64,000 bases of DNA from Malachius bipustulatus (lineage: Eukaryota; Arthropoda; Insecta; Coleoptera; Melyridae). Of this stretch, positions 46,017 to 59,435 are shown piece by piece. The position numbers and the translations under genes are program-made. Under the pieces are notes generated by a model. It ran no database searches. It worked only from the letters and a program-made list of their open reading frames with translations, and was not told where the DNA came from. The stretch covers positions 16,058,001-16,122,000 of the forward strand of contig OU342631.1 in NCBI GenBank assembly GCA_910589415.1, in the 5' to 3' direction. How positions within the stretch are numbered: position 1 is the stretch's first letter; each line of letters opens with the position of its first letter.

Positions 46017-47520
46017 TTTTGGGCCATCCGTTGACTGAACTAAATATATGATAAGTATGATTCATTATGTTTTGTGTTAATGCCATCCGATACACATAGG
46101 TACACCTAAAAGATAGATCCATAATGCTCTAATGAACTATAATATTATGTTCAAATCATCAAAACTGATGCACCGTGATAATCTGTGATGGATAATCTTA
46201 CCAACATAATTTTTATCCATTTGTAATGCACCAAAATGGCCTATTAATGGAGTTTCCATGTAAGGGAAGTATTTTTGTAGGATATAATAAAAGTGACGTC
46301 ATAATAGAACGAGTTTTATTGTAGTGATAGAAATATGATGAATCACCAATCACCATTGAGGAATCAATGTATGAGTAAAACGCCAGTAACAATCATTAAT
46401 TTTGAGGTATTTTGCGTTTGCTCTAAATTGTAAATTCAGCAGATAACCGTTCTGTCAAATTGTCACTTTGCCTAGATATTGATTAACGATTACTGTTACA
46501 AAGCTCCCTATTGTTCGAAGCCGTATATTTTATGCAAGGCAACTTGAAATGCCGAAAAGCGATGAAATTAATAATTATGTAACCAGCCTTCACTAAATTA
46601 GATTTCGTCATTCAGGGGTAAAGCACATTATTTAATTTATGAATTAGATAATTCCCGCAGTTGACAAAAAACTCGTTCTTGATTAATGGTTTTCTTTTCT
46701 TAACGTGATAAATGGCGCCTTTGATGTAGGTAGGTATAATGAATTGGTAAAATTTAACGGAAATTATACCTTTGCGTCACCTCATTTTATTGCCTACCTT
46801 AATTTCCTTTCGACCTCTTGTACTCCATCAAAGAAACTTATTGAAAATTTGAAAGAAGAGAGAATAATAATTATTGGATCCTTCTTTATTTTTATCTCTA
46901 TTGAAATTGAAGATTTTCATACTTATTATGGTAATGAAATATGTAAAGCAAACAATGAAAATATTAATATCAAATTTGATGTGACGCTTTTGTATCACCT
47001 GGATTGGTTCGCTTTTAATAAGGTTTTTTTGCAACAGGGTGGCGCTGGCGCTACACTTTATGAATAATCAGAGAATGTTTCTTACGTGAATTTTACGAAA
47101 ATGGAAAAATTATTTACCGAAAAACGTCCTAATAAAGCAGAAATTCACTCACACCCTATTATTTTTTAATCTGGACTTTTATTATTTTAAAAATCTAAAA
47201 AAAAATCTGAAATTACCAAATTTACAAGTTCATCTACGTTTTCTAATGATATTATTCTTTATTGGCTATACTTTTTCATCTCCTGCTTCCTAAATCACGC
47301 TCCATAAACGAACACTTCTGATTTTAACTGAATATTAGAATCGTCCCATTTCATGCACAACAGCTCGATGGTCCTTCACCGAGAAAGCGCCTCTCGTAAT
47401 TATTTTCCAAATCATTTGCAAAGGAAATTACCCGAGAATTGCATATTTACCATAAATTAACCGATAAATCGTCCTGCAGAGTGTCTAATAGTTCTAATAT
47501 CAATCTCGTCCTTGTTCCAG

Positions 47521-47703
47521 GACTACAAGCTGAAGCACATGGCGGAAATGCAACAGTCAGTAGTCGGGGATACGGACGCCAGGCAGCAAATAGCTAATCA
47601 AGTGGTTCAATGGGAAGAGAATTTGGAGCGGCTCCACTGCGAACAGTTCAGGCTACGTTGCTACATGGCAAGCCTTCAAAGCGGAGAACTGCCCAACCCA
47701 AAG
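47521..47703 (+). CDS. sif exon: coiled coil and extension (CC-Ex)
   Basis: 61 codons, phase 0 at both ends, from [15 protein letters not shown] to [10 protein letters not shown]. It forms the second half of the coiled coil and the start of the Ex segment that packs against the PH domain in Tiam1. [20 protein letters not shown] is near-identical to the corresponding stretch in insect SIF and recognisably related to vertebrate Tiam. The acceptor is CTTGTTCCAG and the donor AAG|GTTAGT. Continuity with 31247 and 51271 is exact. Confidence 0.95.
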
Positions 47704-50700
47704 GTTAGTATTTCATGAATGTTCATCAGCATTGCAGCTGGAATATAATTGCGGAATTATGCTTAATTTCAACTTCGGGGGCAGGTTGTAGTAGGGAGAC
47801 GTAGAAGCAAATTGTCTTCAATCTGTATAATTCTCTAAAGACATGTTTCAGTGAGATTTATCTTGAGTAATCCAATCAAGTCTTACATACTCGGGCTCAT
47901 TGGAGTTATAGTGTTAGGTCCTTATAATTTTCTAAGTTAGCAGATTATCCCTAGCCGGAATTAATTAGTTTAAATTAAATTAATACAAATCATTTCACAT
48001 ATTCTAATAAAAGAAAATTATGCTGTCGCAATTACACGTTACTTCAATCGATAACACTTCAAGTTGCCAATTGCTGGTGTGGCAAAAACAGTTTTCGCTC
48101 ATCACTGAATTGCAAAAGAGTGACCAAATAGAAATCTAAATTTCAGTTCACCATCAGCGTTATTTATCAGGCATGTGAAATTAAACTCACCTCTTTATGT
48201 TAAGTTGAATCAAGCCTTCACTTTTATGTTACAGTCGCGTTCATCTGCGCACAAAACATGTAACAATTAACTTTAAACAATTGTTCATAGCGGCCCGGGA
48301 AAATTATCCTTGTTTGGGTTTTGGGTTAATTCATACGTGCTTGATTGTGCTTCACAATAGCTACACTTCTGTTTCTAAAGATTCATGAAATTTACTATTT
48401 TTAACGCAATTTGATTGTTGCTTTAAGGTAGAAGAAAACTACAATTTGAAGGAATCACTTCTCCATTGTTGCTTATATATTAATCGATAATAGATACTTT
48501 CTAAACAAGTAGACAAGTATAAAAGAGAGCATTCTTTTTTAAACCTTACTGAGTTCTCGAAAGCGGCAATAATCTACCTTCATTTCAAGTACATGTGAAG
48601 TTTTCAGAGTTTCTCATTTTTATACAGTGCATAAACAGTACATAAGAAAATAAAATCATGAAGTTTTGAAAGATCAAAAATTTTCAGGTAGTAGCAGTTC
48701 AAGGATGAAAATGTAGTAAATTTTCATAAAATAGGTGTTTGGCCCATACTTTGATTATACCTTAGTTAAAAAATAATCAGGATTAGTACAAGGCTTTTCC
48801 CGCTTTCTGTACCTGAGCTGTAACAGCTTAGAGGGTACTTTATTCCAATTTTTCTTTGACTATAAAACTTCATCTAAAACTGGACTTAAATTGTAAATTC
48901 TTAATGTAGAACTCCTATCTTGGGAATAGTTTGTATTTCCTCTTTGCTAATAAATGTAGACCGTGTATTTTACTGACTTGTTATATTACATGAACTATAA
49001 GTATACGAGCTTTGTTACTTTGGAGTAATTTTGTTTTGTCTGTCAAACCTTTTATTTCTGTTCTCTGAGGGGATTCGTCATAGCTGCTGCAGGTTTACAC
49101 GTCATCGATTGCCTTTGAAAATTTGATGAATTATTGTTCTTGTCGATCTGAGGACTCGAGACAAATATTAATTGCAAACAAGAAATGTTGAGGATTTCAT
49201 CAATAATCAAGTTTGTAACGTCTGAGAAAATTACCTGATGTTGAACGTTATTACTTATTTTGGTAAATTTTTATGAGCGAGATAGATATTAAAGTAGAAG
49301 ATATTATTAAGATAGTAAAAATCACGTTATATTACTCATCTCTAGAGGCTACCTCGGGGTGTTGTTAAAAAGAGATAAAAAGCGTTCTAAATATAAAGAA
49401 AACTTCTCGTGAACTCTAGCGAAAACCGTACTAAATATACAGAGATCAATGCGATTTTATTTTGTTACGTGCTTCTTTGGTATTACTTTGATCGCGTTTT
49501 TATGCTCTCTGCGAGGAAGTCCAGAGTTAAACAGACCTAATATCTACGGGTGGATAAATCGTGGAGATACTTTCTCACAGTGCCATTTCCGGCAGGCCAT
49601 TTGAGACCACGAGGAAGTTCTAACGTTTTGTACGGTAGATTCAATGGGCCACTTGGTGCATTTGTGTGAAGTTTCACACTCCCCCCGACATCCATATCGG
49701 TGACATCAGCAGGACGTTGCTAAGTTGGACCTTTTGTTGCTCCTGTTGAACTTTAGAAGTGTCTCTCTGTCCCTTTCTCGACACGGTTGAAGTTCGGCTT
49801 TTTGTATTTTCATTTCACGAACAACGTCTCCAGTATTTGAATATCCTCCGGAAATTAGACCCTTCACAAGAAAATTGCACAAAAGCTTCTTCAATTTAAA
49901 GTTTCCCCAGATATTATTAAACAGATTCAAGGAGTTAGGTACTGGCTTTTCCGTGAGTATTACTCGTACCTATGTACATGTACCTATATAAAACCGATTC
50001 GAACGTTTTCGTAATATGTTCTGTTTTGGTGTATGAAAGTTTGTTCTTAAGCCTCACGTTGTAGGTAGATAAAATAATAATATTTCCTGTTGTGATTTAA
50101 AATATTGAACCAATATTGATTGGTTAAATTTATTTAAAGAAAGCAATTCTAAATTATTCGGATAATGCGAAAAGAATCGGTTCTGTCGCTTTAGCGATTA
50201 GGGATTCGTTATCTGAGATTCGTATTTGCTCGTTTTCCTCTCGATATCGTTCAACAGGAAGAAACAGCCACAGTTTCCCTCCTCCGTTTGCATGAAATTA
50301 TAACGCTTGGTTAATGGAGCGTTGCAGTTTGGCTCCTGTTTGCTAATTTAATAAAATGTAAATTGAAAATCGCTGCTGTGTTATTACAAGCATCTTTAAG
50401 GATGTGCTGCTGAGAAGATGAATATTATGGACAGTCATAAAGACTCCTCTGCTGACATTTGAGAGCGCTTTAGCTTCACGGGTTCTTGATGGAAATCTGA
50501 GAATTTATATCACATCCTCGTCTTATAAGTTCTATTTTTGCTTCAAAAAATGTATAATTACGAACCCTTCAATTTATTATCGAAAATGTACGACCTGTTA
50601 TTATTTTTAAAAGGATGATGAAGTTTGATGGTATTAGTCATTCAACAAATTCGCTTGAGAATTTTTGTTTCCTAACGAGATTATCTTTATTAACTTTCAC

Positions 50701-51270
50701 GTATAATATCAGCAAGCTTTCTCACAGGTTTTGTTTAAAACGCAAAATGGATTCTTTCATCAAGTCTAATTACGCTGGGATTTTGTTTCAACCCTTTTAC
50801 TCACGCAACCCACTTTCCAATCAACAAAATTTGGAAGCCATATAATTTACTTGAAACATAAACACTCGTCTGAAAAGAGACAGAATTTTAATTAAGTACC
50901 GAAACTTTTTAGCAATATTTAATATTCCATCACTTAATCAAAAAATTAGGCCTTCAAACGCCGGTCCAAAAAATTCTATCATTTACCAAAACTTTAAACT
51001 TTATTCCAAAAACTTTAAAAGATTAATTAGATAGGTATCTGCAAAAATACATTGAATAAAATTCTACTCTGATGGATAAAAATGAAGACAACAAACTCCC
51101 GAAACGAAAATCTCTTTCATTTACTATTATAGTTCCTTTGAATCAACATCCAAATCCTTGATCCTTCCGTTTTACCTCCACATTTAACCGTAGGATAATA
51201 TATACCCTATTAAGGAGTATTTATTACCGCAGTGGGCTGGCGTCCCTAATCTATCGATTGCCTGTTCCAG
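47704..51270 (+). other. sif intron, 3.6 kb, phase 0
   Basis: GT…AG intron with no recognised gene or transposon. A 70-frame on the minus strand (49706-49930) and one at 50615-50845 have no domains. Confidence 0.85.
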
Positions 51271-51471
51271 TCCCTGTTGACGCACGTGTCCCGAGCCACG
51301 AAGAACACCCTGAACAAGCTGGGGGTGTTCACTGTGTCCTCGTTTCACGCGTTCATCTGCGCCAGGAGCCCCTCGCTGCTCAACAACCTGCTGGCAGGAC
51401 GCGGCGCAACCAAACGACGTCCGCCGATGCTCTCCAGGTCTAACAGCGGGTCCAGTAGGAGGTCTTTACAG
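51271..51471 (+). CDS. sif exon: linker with Ser/Arg-rich basic segment
   Basis: 67 codons, phase 0 at both ends, from [18 protein letters not shown] to GSSRRSLQ. The first half continues the Ex helices, with [20 protein letters not shown] strongly conserved in SIF proteins. The second half, [20 protein letters not shown], is basic and rich in serine, a likely phosphoregulated linker before the Ras-binding-like domain (inference). The acceptor is GCCTGTTCCAG and the donor CAG|GTCAGT. High GC third positions contrast with the flanking introns. Confidence 0.95.
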
Positions 51472-52907
51472 GTCAGTATAATTTATTTTATTTTTAATAT
51501 CATAATTTTTTTTAATTACTTATGGGGCTATTTTACAGGATTCTAGAATAGAGTAGATTATAAATTTTCTAACTTTATAGCTTAATGAGAATTTACTACA
51601 TATAAATGTACCCCAAAGACACTACTTCATCTTTACACGTTCCTTTATGAAGTTGTTATCTTGTCTATCTCCATCAGGATCCGCGTCGTCCTGCAGGAAC
51701 ATCAGATAAATAAAGTGGCAATTAAGAGGTAATCGTGGAAGTTGTATTTCCTGCCCTAGCCGACTACCCAAATTGCCGATTAGCTCGTAATAATTTCCAA
51801 ATTGCCCTTATGCCTTAGGATATATACTTCCATATTCTAACCCCTCCCTTCCCTCGCAATCCAGAGTTTGAGTCATTACGTTAGAACAATTTTCGTTCCG
51901 AACACGAAAAAGGCGAAATGATATCAATTTAGATAAGATTATTATTCTTTCTTTGGGCACTAATATTTTAGGTCAGAGATTCTATTTTTATACACAATGA
52001 ACACGCTTCTGCATGGGAAATTTACTGTTGTGCAGAAAATTAGAATACACTTATCGGAAAACGATTAGTATCAAAATAACCTGGAGGAAAATCTGTTATC
52101 TGTTTATGAAATATGACGATTTCCCCAATTGTGTGAAAGCCTCATAGCCGCCCTTCAGCTCATTTATTTCCATCGCAATTTGAACGCCCATCTGCTATTT
52201 TTTGCGTTCAAAGCGATCAAATAAGATTTTTACAGAACTTTCTTCTTACAAAAATATCCACATCTATGTTTTTATATGATAGTGCAGTCCAGTTCTGTCA
52301 CGGATCCACTGTCACAAGCACTCTGGAAGCTTTTTTTTTAGTTTCTGATGAGTTTTTTGAATTTCTTAATTCAATTTTTTTTAATTTACTCAATTTACTG
52401 CCGTATTAGCTTGATGGTACAGATTATTTACTTCATTAGTCTCCTAAAACATCATTATTTTTCATTATTTGAAACTATCCATATTTTCTGGAATTTATGT
52501 TAGGTATATATTTTTGTTTTACGTTCGAGCCCCTACCGTCTTTGTAGTGGGTTATACTTAGGCGCAATGTTTATATATAATTTTTCTTATGTACAGCTTT
52601 CCGAAGTTCCTCCTTCAACCTTGAAATAACCGCTAGTGCTAGTATATGTATATATATTCAGCATGAACCCTCAATATCATACTTCATTTCTCGGAAAACC
52701 CTGTGAAATCCTATTTGTTTAACAATATCAAGCACTCTTGTCCTCGCAGTAACAAAAACCTACTTATAATCTAACTTGTATGCAGAAGAGTGTTCGTTTC
52801 TAGGGCCTTGGCGCGCCTTTTGACTTACGCGTATTATCAAGCATCCACTCTTTCAGCTGAAGAGCCCATCTAAGACCGACCCTGTTACAAAGGGCGCTTT
52901 TTTACAG
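51472..52907 (+). other. sif intron, 1.4 kb, phase 0
   Basis: GT…AG intron without recognised repeats or coding. It has a clear pyrimidine tract before TTTTTTACAG at its 3' end. Confidence 0.9.
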
Positions 52908-53135
52908 ATAAATTCGAGAGACGAATCTGAGAAGACAGTAAAAGTGTCATTGCCAGACTCAGCCACCGCTACCGTTTACGTGAGAGATTCGATGTCCGTC
53001 GAAGAATTCCTCGCTAGCGCTTGTGCGAGGAAAAACCTCAGCGCGACCGAGCATTTCATCAGGGTTAAGAAAAGAAGAGAAATGGAAGATCACAATTACT
53101 TCGTGCCCCATAGAAGCGATCTCATCGAGACTTAT
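52908..53135 (+). CDS. sif exon: Ras-binding-like domain
   Basis: 76 codons, phase 0 at both ends, from [17 protein letters not shown] to [40 protein letters not shown] and [20 protein letters not shown] give the ubiquitin-like beta-beta-alpha-beta pattern of the RBD in Tiam/SIF proteins, which in Tiam1 binds activated Ras. The acceptor is TTTTTTACAG and the donor TAT|GTAAGT. The next exon follows after a 6.1-kb intron, joining ETY to [10 protein letters not shown], as in SIF. Confidence 0.95.
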
Positions 53136-56100
53136 GTAAGTATCAATGAGCATTATTCCTGGTTCGACACAAAATCGTTTTCTCGTCATTGGAGACGAAA
53201 TCCCCGATGATTTTTTTACAAGGTTTTATCCATCGATGTATAGTCTTGTTCGGAATTAAAGTAGGTCTGGCTTAAATCAATTTTATACCTTTCTAACAGC
53301 TTCCATCCCGAAAACCATAATATAATTTACAAACTTTACTTTCTTAGATATTACCAAGCCTGATTTGGAAATGTCTGCAGCTTTGCATTTCAAATTTGAA
53401 GACAAACTTAAATAATTTTACGTATTTATCTGATTGATTGCCCGTCCCGTAAATCCTTGTACAAACTTGCCCTAATCCTTGTCCGCAGTTTAAACTCAAG
53501 AACTACTTAGAAACTATGATGGGATGGGACTTGGTTTGTAGATTCAGTCTGGAAAGTCCGACTGAAACTTATGAAAATCAGATGGAATGCTAGGAAATTA
53601 AGTTTCGGGTTAGGAAGTATTGTACACTCATCTTATAACAGATGATTTATTAAGACCCCTCAAGCCTGTAAACCGAATGCTTGTGTGTTGTTACTGATTT
53701 CAGATGTCCAGTTCATACATATGGGATTGTAAACTGAATCTTAAAGCAAATATTTAATTTTAGAGCTAAGTACCTACCTATGCCAGAAATTAACCTATTT
53801 TGTTGATATATCCTTTAATAAAATATACAGTGAGCAGTATTGGTTACCCAGCGAAAGTTTTCAGTTAGGTAGAAGTATTTTTGTAAATATTTAACTATTA
53901 AAGCCTCTTCAGTTACGGCGGTGATTTACAGCACGGGAAATTTTTTCTCTTTTAATGGCTTAATTTTTGAATAAAATGATGAGAGATAAAAATACAAGAC
54001 AACTGTCAATAAAAATGACGAGTTTTTAATTATTATCATGCTGTGGTTGATTAAATATGATCAATAATCCACACGTGCATAAATTGACAGAAAATCAGGT
54101 AATATTTCACAAGGGAATTGCTGAATCCATCAAATATTAACTCAAATATTAAAATGACAATTTTCGACCATGTTAAATGCCAAAATTAATTTCCGATACC
54201 TAGTTGTTGAACTGGATGAAACAAATTGGGAATTTTTCATTATCAAAATCAATATACCTACGATGGCTCATCCTACGAGCTTCACGCTTCACGTTCTATT
54301 TATTCATTTTAAGGCTTATTATAGGTATATATGTATACTATATGTAAGTATAGATCCTATAGTAAGTTCGCTTATGTTCTTAAGTAGGTATAGATATGTG
54401 CATTATATCTATCCACATTGTTAATAAAAGAGAAATAAAAAATACCCCATTGACAAAACAAAAAGCAACGAACTAGCTACCATTATATTACATAGCTACC
54501 TTCGGCGTGTGCAATTACTTGATTTGAATTGGATTGGAGCCACTCCAGAATTTAATAATAAACTGGATGGGCTTTATATCACTGCAGTCGTTTTTTTTTG
54601 CAACAAGAAACAATGGGCGATTATTGCGATATTTCATATACGTGATTTTTATTCGTTTCCTCCTCGCTTCCTGAATTTCTGACTGTTTGAATCAATTGAA
54701 TCAAGTCACTAAAAAAATTTAACAATATGAAAAAATTGTTTTTTTATCGTCAAATGTCACTTTCTAGCTTAGTATTCAATATTGCCTTTTTTATCAAAAT
54801 GATTGGAAAACGCGTCAAATCAACCACGGTCCTCCACCACTGGTCTGGCTCATAAACCCTAACAGAAATTAATTAATTCATGAGAACTGGAACTGTCTTT
54901 CTTTATTTCGAATCCATTGAAGTGATATTATAATACCTATAAGAACCATCGTAATAAAACAAATTGGATAAAAGCAACTCTAGACATTTCTCCAGATTGG
55001 CCGTCTGAAATATTCGTAAGTCGAACATTCTGGTTAATACTAGAATAATCCAGGCGCTTCGAGAAGCTGAAGTAGCAACTTACTTCGATTCCACTCCAAA
55101 ACTTGAATCCTTGCAATCGATGGTCTGCAAAATATGCAGTAGGTATAACGTCAGTTCTAGTGGCGCAGCCACTTAAGGGGTGTAGTCAGTTTACTCTAGA
55201 GAATATCCCAAAAGTCAAAGTTTTTGCTAGAGGAGTTTATTATTGACTTAAACATTATGATAACTACTTTTATTAACCTTTTATTAACTTAAGTTCTCAT
55301 TTTGAAGGAAACTTAAAAATGTTTTTTTGCTGGGAAAGTATAAAATATTTTGCTGAAAAGAGTAAATTTTTGTTTTTCAAGTCCCTTATTTGGATCGAAA
55401 AATTTTTACAGCATTTAATGACAATCTCCAATCTCCATTCTCTTCTTCTGTTTTTTGCATATATTTTTTTTAGTTATGGTTGAATTGACAGGATTAATTA
55501 TTGTTCACGCGGTATGACAGAAAATTTTGGAGCAACAGACGATTGAAATAGTCGTTATTAGATTTTAAAGAAATGCAACCCAAAGCGATGAAAGAGCATA
55601 ATAGTTATTTTTTCCTTATTTTACCTTTTGAAGTAGGCTACTACTTTCATCTAGCATGAGAAACGGATTTAATGAGGTAAAAATCAAAAATTTGGGTCAT
55701 GCTTATATCTAAAGTTTTCTGCTAGTTTCAGTAACCAAAAATATTCCAATGTAAAAGCTATCTTTTTACACATTTCGGGCCATTTAAGCTATTTTTAGAG
55801 TAAAAATTCAAAAAAAAATTATATGGAAAAAAAAATTTTACACTGGATCTCGTTGACATTTATTTCTTTGAAAATGTCTGATAATTTCTGATAATTATTA
55901 CAGTAGACCAATCAAATAGAGTTTTTTTCTTGCCAAAAATAGTAACGCAACACCACCAGTGTCATCACACGCTGAATAGCCCCCAGATCCTTGTTGCGCA
56001 GTTTTTTACTCTAGCTTACCATTTTCTTTTTTTTATTGACCGTAAGTGCAAAAAAGGCATGTTTTTTGTTTTTTCGCTTATAAAATTAAATCTAATGGAG

Positions 56101-59100
56101 CAATCTAAATAGTTCCAATGAACATGAGAGCTGAAACAACCCAATCGGTTCATTATTAAGGGAGAAAACCCCAAATAACCGAAAAATAGCGGGGTTTTTT
56201 AATTCGTAACGTCGTCATTTTTAAAATTTCCAGTCAAATACTACTTTTAAATTGCGTTAATTAGAAGTTTACCGAAATTTTAATGGTAAGCTAGGGGGCG
56301 CCACTAGAACAATCCAGTCAAGTTTCCCCTCTCGCATTCCATAAGGGATGGCTGCCATCTTGAATTTAAGGGATGAAATTATGTATCTCGGTAAATATCG
56401 GTTGTATGTAAAAAGTAAAAAGTAAAAAGTCTCGGAAATAACACTTTAAGGGCGTGGAAACGGGTTTTTTCGAATTTTTGAATAAATTAAAGCAAGCGTA
56501 TAAAAAATTATTGCAAAAAATCTGCTGCTTAGGAGTTTTCTCTATAAGGAACGCAGTTTATTAACTAATGGAATTACGAGATTTTCCCATCTCTCGGTAG
56601 GTATTATAAAATTTTAAATGATTTTTCTTTTTGAGTCAAAAATAGCCTTAACAGTTCTTAAGAAGGCGGCATAAGCTCACAGAAAACAAAAAAACATAAG
56701 CTCGTCGTTCTTCTCTTATACCATTAATTAAAAATAAGCTACTTCCCGGAAAAGATATTAAATTCCTATTGTTTTCTCAATAATTAATAACTGATATCCA
56801 AGACTAAGCAAAAGCGAAGAAAAATAATGCGGGAAATTAAGAAAAAGTAAAATCAATACCGGCATCTTATATTAAGGAAAACAGCCGTCGTTTTCACGCC
56901 GAAAGCACGACGCCTTCGATAGTTTTTCCACCTCCTGGGTGTGGTTGAAAGCTCCCATCTTCTATCGAGGTTGAATCGATTTGTGCACTCATCAAAATGC
57001 AATTCAATACGAATTATTTAATTAACGCCAGCGGTGATAATGTCGTTTCCCGCGAAATCGCTGTTCGCTGCTATGATTGGCATTTACAATCGATTTCAGC
57101 TTTCATAAACTCGGAATCGGCTTCCAAATTCCGAATGTTCCAATTATGTCTCATGTGGAATGTCACATGTAATAACACGCTAGGACGCTGTTAGATTATC
57201 AATCTAGAGATAATATAGGGACGTTTAGATTGATCTTGGTTCAAACGTAATTTGAACTAATTTGTAATTAACTAGTTTAAATGACAAGGAAGGTCACTTG
57301 AGAACAATTGCTCACTTATTTATATCTTGATATCAAAAGGAGAAAATTGAAAGGAAAAAGGAACAAGGAGAGTCGTTTCAGAAAGGATAATAAAGGTTCT
57401 AGAATTGTTCTGGGAGTATACTTAGGACGAGACAGCATCATGAGATCATAACAATAGTCGGGAGAAATGTAAAAAGTTAATTAAAAATAGATATCCAATT
57501 AGAGCTACTACACTGGTACCAAAACATATAAACGTTATTAATTTTTTATGGTTTCCTTGTACCTACTAATAACTACGACAAGCTGGTATAAGAGGAACAA
57601 TATGGACGAATTTTACCAATCGAAGACATTTGTTTGGAGGAGGAGCTCAGTGACGATGCTACCATTACCAGAGATTGCTAGTCTTTCAGATGATTCAATA
57701 ATAATGACGTTGAACTTTTTATATTCAGTTATTATATTCATATTCACTAACAAGCACACAACATGTCAAAGTATGGATACCCTCTAGCGGTTCTGGGTTC
57801 GCTCTTTTTCTACATAAAGTAAAAATATTTCCAAAATTGATAAATTAGGTACTACAACAATTTATTTATCGCACGTACAAGCAATCAAATAGCAACAATT
57901 GCGCAAAAAAATATAAAATCGCTTTGCTTTAATTTTAAAGTTCAAGGAACAGGCAAACTAAAGCATTTTTTATTCAAATTTCATTGTTGCGGTATTCCAA
58001 ATCAATTATTTCTATCAAATAAGAGGCAAATACGTATAAATGTCAAAAATAACCGATTAATTCTTGAATTTAAAGACGAGCGTTTCAATTGCGTTAAGAT
58101 AACGCATTTTTCATGGTGTGTTGGAAGAATTTTCAAAACAATCTGTTAATTCCAGAATCAGAAGAGTTTTAATTCTGTTAGGGAATGGCGATTTGGAATA
58201 TCACTTTTATTGATATTATAATTATTGTTAAAACTAAACATAAATATAAAAGCAAAAGCAACTGCGTTAACTTTGAAGCAAAGCAATAATTGGAATCACG
58301 TCGATTGTGTATCCCTTTCCGTTACAGCATCGAATATATATGAAGACAAGGAAGAAAATAATTTTCGATTTATTTTCTTATTTTTAAAGTTATTATAAGT
58401 CGCTTTCGACTCAAGCAAAAATCTCTTCTTAGGTGCATCTTCAGAGTAATAATAATCGGGAGAATTTCTTCCTCAAGTAGACTATTTTATGTCTTGAGAT
58501 AATTACTTGCCACTCTCTTGAATACGGATTTTCTCGAACGTCCCTTATATCCTTTCGGGTTTCAAGAGTCCAGCTTTAATGAGAAAGACTTGACTTGTAT
58601 AAGATCAAAGCCCTCGATTATTAATCATTTTCCGAGCTTTATCGAATAAGGCTTATAACAAAATAGCTATTTATGAAAAGGGTTGCGAAAAGTTTCAAGC
58701 TCTCCTCTTTTAATGATAAATTTTTCTTACAAGATTTATCCGCGGTTTTAATTTTATTTTAAAAAAGAGGAAACAGAATAAAGCCTATACAAAATCGTAC
58801 TTGACAATAATTATTAATTTTAAATTAACCAGATTGTCTTAAAACAATCTTAATTGTAGGTAACTGTATTTTGTAAATTAATGTCTTGATAAGTCGCGAA
58901 AAACAGAAACAAAGGTCTTAACGCGCCAACAATGATAGCATACTAGGATTTGTAGGTGCGATCACTTCGATCTAAATATCGCAAAACGTTAGATGACTAA
59001 CCGCAACATCGCTCCAGAAATTCGATACTGAGGAACCAATTCCGACCCCGATACTTTGTCCTCTTCATTCTGAATCAGACAAGAGCCATTTCTTCCGTTT

Positions 59101-59248
59101 TTCGGCGGATAGCAAACGCACCATCAATTATTGTTTTTACGTGGATAAATAAATCCAAAAACCCGTTCTACAATTTTACTTATGAATAAGAAACAATAAG
59201 CTAAATGAAGTTTGAAATTTAAAAAAATATAATTGTTTGTTTTTGCAG
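53136..59248 (+). other. sif intron, 6.1 kb, phase 0
   Basis: AT-rich GT…AG intron. GC-richer segments at about 56880-57190 are candidates for conserved non-coding sequence, but nothing proves this. A (TAAAAAG)3 repeat is at 56407-56430. No gene is recognised. Confidence 0.85.
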
Positions 59249-59435
59249 CTGCACACCCATGAAGTTGTGGAAGTGTGCGCGAAGATCCTCTACCAAGTGG
59301 AGTTGTCCCGCAGCACCCTGGAGCAGATGTGGGGTTTCAGCGTGGAGGCGGAACTGGTGGAGAACGCTGATAGGCAGGACGAGCTTTGCTGCTACGTCAG
59401 CCGAGTGGAGGATAAAAGCGTAGCCATGCAAAACG
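59249..59435 (+). CDS. sif exon: start of the PDZ domain
   Basis: 62 codons plus one base (phase 1 at the 3' end), from [19 protein letters not shown] to VAMQN. The first part links the RBD to the PDZ domain. [20 protein letters not shown] with [14 protein letters not shown] forms the opening strands of the PDZ domain, where GFSV takes the place of the carboxylate-binding GLGF loop. The remaining PDZ strands and the DH-PH catalytic half must lie beyond 64000. The acceptor is TGTTTTTGCAG and the donor G|GTAAGT. Confidence 0.95.

Larger units (their letters stand above)
31248..47520 (+). other. sif intron, 16.3 kb, phase 0
   Basis: The largest intron in the window. It holds a possible alternative terminal exon (32773-32889), a degenerate Myb-like frame on the other strand, two retrotransposon relics and two inverted-repeat elements, listed separately. 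A GC-rich patch lies at 31650-31770. The remaining frames (for example 46705-47067, 120 codons) are AT-driven and lack domains. Simple repeats include (TTCA)6 at 34465-34488, (GTT)n at about 34184-34203 and GTTGGA-type units at 43026-43045. Confidence 0.85.

Noticed and set aside
46705..47067. 120-codon open frame
   Set aside because: Composition is AT-driven (rich in N, I, F and K), there is no domain, and it lies in the middle of a sif intron without splice or promoter support.
59219..59431. Minus-strand frame over the PDZ exon
   Set aside because: Antisense shadow of the plus-strand sif exon.
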